The notes below the pieces were generated by a model. It did no database searches. It was not told the DNA's origin and was given only the letters and a program-made list of their open reading frames with translations. A stretch of DNA of 9,097 nucleotides, taken from assembly GCA_900321055.1 (NCBI GenBank), contig ONUQ01000208.1:1-9097 (forward strand), given 5' to 3'. Made by a program: the position numbers and the translations under genes. The DNA comes from an uncultured Elusimicrobia bacterium (lineage in GTDB: Bacteria > Elusimicrobiota > Endomicrobiia > Endomicrobiales > Endomicrobiaceae). Below are positions 6,913 through 9,097 of this stretch, piece by piece. How positions within the stretch are numbered: position 1 is the first letter of the stretch; each line of letters starts with the position of its first letter.

Positions 6913-8103
6913 ATGTATCTTTCAAAAAGAGTTCAAGCAATAAAACCATCTCCGACTTTAGTCATAGATGCAAAAGCTAAAGCATTAAAAGCAAAAGGAA
7001 TTGATATTATAAGTTTTGGGACGGGCGAACCTGATTTTGATACTCCGCAAAATATAAAAGATGTAGCAATAGATGCCATAAATAAAGGTTTTACTAAATA
7101 TTGTCCTGTTTCGGGAACATTAGATTTAAAAAATGCAATAATAAACAAATTTAAAGAAGATAATAATCTGGAATATACTAAAGAAGAAATAATTGTATCT
7201 TGCGGAGCAAAACATTCTTTATATAATGTTTTTCAAACAATATTTGATGACGGTGATGAAGTAATTATTCCTGCACCTTATTGGGTATCTTATCCCGATA
7301 TGGCAGTTCTTGCAGGAGCAAAACCGGTATTTATCAATACAACCGACAAAAATCATTTTAAAGTTGTGGCAAGTGATATAGAAAAAGTTATTACAAAAAA
7401 AACAAAAGCATTTATTTTAAATTCCCCTTCCAATCCTACGGGAAACACTTATACAAAAGAAGAACTTACGGAAATAGCTAATGTATGTGTAAAAAACAAT
7501 TTACTCATAATTTCGGATGAAATATATGAAAAACTTGTTTATGATAATTTTAAATTCTTCTCAATTGCACAAGTATCAAAAGAAGTAAAAGAACATACAA
7601 TAGTTATAAACGGTGTTTCTAAAGCTTTTGCAATGACCGGATGGAGAATCGGATATACGGCAGGACCTAAAGAAATAATTTCTGCTATGACTAAAATTCA
7701 AAGCCAGTCAACATCCAATCCGACATCAATATCATTAAAAGCAGCAACAGAAGCTTTAAACGGTAATAAAGATTGCTTAGAAATAATGAGAAAAGAGTTT
7801 GAAAGAAGAAGAAATTACATAGTTGAAAGATTAAATAAAATAAATGGAATAAACTGTTTAAAACCTGAAGGTGCATTCTATGTATTTCCTAATATTTCAG
7901 GCTTATTAAGAAAAGAATATAACGGGAAACTTGTTAATACCGATATGGAACTTGCAGATTATTTATTGGATGAAGCCAAAATTGCCGTAGTTCCTGGCTC
8001 GGCATTTGGAGCAGAAGGATATATCAGACTTTCTTATGCAACATCTATGGAAAATATTGTTGACGGTATTGACAGATTGGAACAAAGTATAATAAAGAAA
8101 TAA
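6913..8103 (+). CDS. Class I pyridoxal-phosphate aminotransferase, aspartate aminotransferase type (subfamily Ib)
   Basis: This enzyme moves the amino group of aspartate to 2-oxoglutarate (or the reverse) using PLP. The 396 residues match the bacterial Ib subgroup, such as the Thermus enzyme, closely: start MYLSKRVQAIKPSPT, GTGEPDFDTP (36-45), APYWVSYPDM (121-130), SNPTGN (173-178) with Asn174, SDEIYE (201-206) with Asp202 and Tyr205 for PLP, SKAFAMTGWRIGY (236-248) with the Schiff-base Lys237, and YIRLSYATS with the carboxylate-binding Arg372. Some members also transaminate prephenate in arogenate-type Tyr/Phe synthesis, and sequence reading alone does not settle which substrate this one uses. 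It is divergent from rplU and looks monocistronic. No clear terminator follows; AATAATATATTATT at about 8115-8128 is a weak palindrome. Confidence 0.94.
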   Translation: MYLSKRVQAIKPSPTLVIDAKAKALKAKGIDIISFGTGEPDFDTPQNIKDVAIDAINKGFTKYCPVSGTLDLKNAIINKFKEDNNLEYTKEEIIVSCGAKHSLYNVFQTIFDDGDEVIIPAPYWVSYPDMAVLAGAKPVFINTTDKNHFKVVASDIEKVITKKTKAFILNSPSNPTGNTYTKEELTEIANVCVKNNLLIISDEIYEKLVYDNFKFFSIAQVSKEVKEHTIVINGVSKAFAMTGWRIGYTAGPKEIISAMTKIQSQSTSNPTSISLKAATEALNGNKDCLEIMRKEFERRRNYIVERLNKINGINCLKPEGAFYVFPNISGLLRKEYNGKLVNTDMELADYLLDEAKIAVVPGSAFGAEGYIRLSYATSMENIVDGIDRLEQSIIKK

Positions 8104-8235
8104 ACAAGTAAGACAATAATATATTATTTAAGAAAAAAGAAATTTAGGTGTAACATTTTGTATTTGTACAGATTTGTTTACATTAAATAAAATGCACTAA
8201 AATTCAATATTACTATTTGAGTTAACGGAGAATAA

Positions 8236-9097
8236 ATGAAAAATTTAATTTATAATAAAATAATAATTTATAATATATTAATTTTCTTTATGGTATTTTT
8301 ATCTTTATTTATACTTTTAATACCCGGTTGGATTTATAACAATTTTGGAGAAATGGATATTGAAAGAATATTATTTACAATAACATTACCACTAAAAGGC
8401 ACACCGGGCAGTGTACTTTTTTTGTTTATTATAAATTTGCTATATCCAGTTTTTTTATATTCATGTATTTTGGTAATTATATTTAATGCTATACTCTATA
8501 TAAAATATTTTAATGCAACAGTAATAAAACAAATATATGGTTTTATATTCAAATTACTTAAGACATGCAAAGTAAAAATTATAAAAATATCTATAATATT
8601 TAGTATATGTTTTTTACTATTTATACAGCTAATAAATTTTCTATTACCAATAAAATATAAATATAAAATTAATTTTCAGTTAATAACATTTATTATTTTA
8701 TTACTAACAGTTTCTTTTATTTGTTATATCATCATTTACAAATTAAAAGAAATAAAGAATTACTATAAAAAAACAAAGAATTTCTATATATTAATATTAG
8801 TTTTTTTACGGTTGTTTTATGTTTAAACACAGTAATATTTTTTAAAAAATATAAAATTTATTCTTATATTAATAATGTATTGCAAACAAGTGATTTTTAT
8901 GAGAAACATTATGTTGATGCTAAAAAATTAAATATTATAGCCCCTAAAAACAAAAGGAATTTAATTCTTATATTTTTGGAAAGTATGGAATTTTCTTATA
9001 CAGACAAAAGCTTTTCCCTAATAATTTAATTCCTGAATTAATAAATTTATCAAACAATAATATTAGCTTTAAAAATTTTTGTAACGGATATTGTCAA
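8236..9097 (+). pseudogene. Frameshifted OpgB/LtaS-like phosphoglycerol transferase (sulfatase-fold envelope enzyme), 3' end outside window
   Basis: The first frame (8236-8826) has a good CGGAG ribosome site 5 nt before the ATG. It encodes four transmembrane segments (about residues 10-34, 60-92, 114-138, 145-168) and then stops. The coding sense continues in the next frame after the T7 run at 8801-8807: a fifth segment, the linker NNVLQTSDFYEKHYVD, and LILIFLESME, where LtaS-type enzymes hold a metal-binding Glu. That frame stops at 9027. After the A4 run at 9006-9009 a third frame gives LFPNNLIPELINLS and runs to the window end, matching the LFP..L.P.L segment of this family. Restoring one T and one A gives a continuous five-helix plus sulfatase-domain protein. 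Family members transfer sn-glycerol-1-phosphate to membrane-derived glycans or teichoic-type polymers outside the inner membrane. The exact substrate cannot be told. It may be a true pseudogene, a phase-off gene or a sequencing artefact. Confidence 0.75.

Noticed and set aside
6933..7876. Minus-strand open frames inside the aminotransferase (6933-7148, 7691-7876)
   Set aside because: They lie opposite catalytic motifs of the aminotransferase and have no independent start signals.
8236..8826. Complete 196-residue four-helix membrane protein of unknown function
   Set aside because: The following frames continue a recognisable OpgB/LtaS-like protein, so this is the broken N-terminal part of a larger gene.

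Overview
The window is about 9.1 kb of very AT-rich bacterial DNA with tightly packed genes, good Shine-Dalgarno sites and standard-code reading frames. A secreted protein built from chlamydial-type GGA[IV]/FxxN repeats points to an outer membrane. Together with the MEP isoprenoid gene ispD, the yacL-ispD linkage, low GC and an L27 without the cleaved leader typical of Firmicutes, this suggests a low-GC Gram-negative such as Elusimicrobiota (Endomicrobia-like). That placement is inference; Fusobacteriota or another low-GC phylum is not excluded.

Layout. 1-2145 (minus): first 715 codons of a long exported repeat protein of the polymorphic-membrane-protein / beta-helix type; its C-terminus lies beyond the left edge. 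2146-2539: a 394-bp gap with the putative promoter of that gene, a perfect 10-bp inverted repeat and a short unexplained open frame. 2540-4791 (minus): a compact aroE - yacL-like - ispD cluster with gaps of 2 and 6 bp (shikimate dehydrogenase, membrane-anchored PIN-TRAM protein, MEP cytidylyltransferase). 4898-6755 (minus): the classic rplU - rpmA - obgE set (ribosomal proteins L21 and L27 and the ribosome-assembly GTPase Obg), led by a promoter with a consensus -35 box. 6913-8103 (plus): a class I aspartate-type aminotransferase, divergent from rplU. 8236-9097 (plus): an OpgB/LtaS-like phosphoglycerol transferase whose frame is broken by two single-base shifts at homopolymers and which continues past the right edge.

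The central genes are housekeeping: translation, ribosome assembly, aromatic and isoprenoid precursor synthesis, and amino-group transfer. The flanks hold envelope functions, a surface protein with recombination-prone internal repeats and a glycerophosphate-type envelope enzyme that looks decayed or switched off. I see no CRISPR array, tRNA, rRNA, insertion sequence, phage gene or defence system. The most notable signals are the double frameshift at the right end and the near-identical, in-phase repeats inside the surface protein gene.
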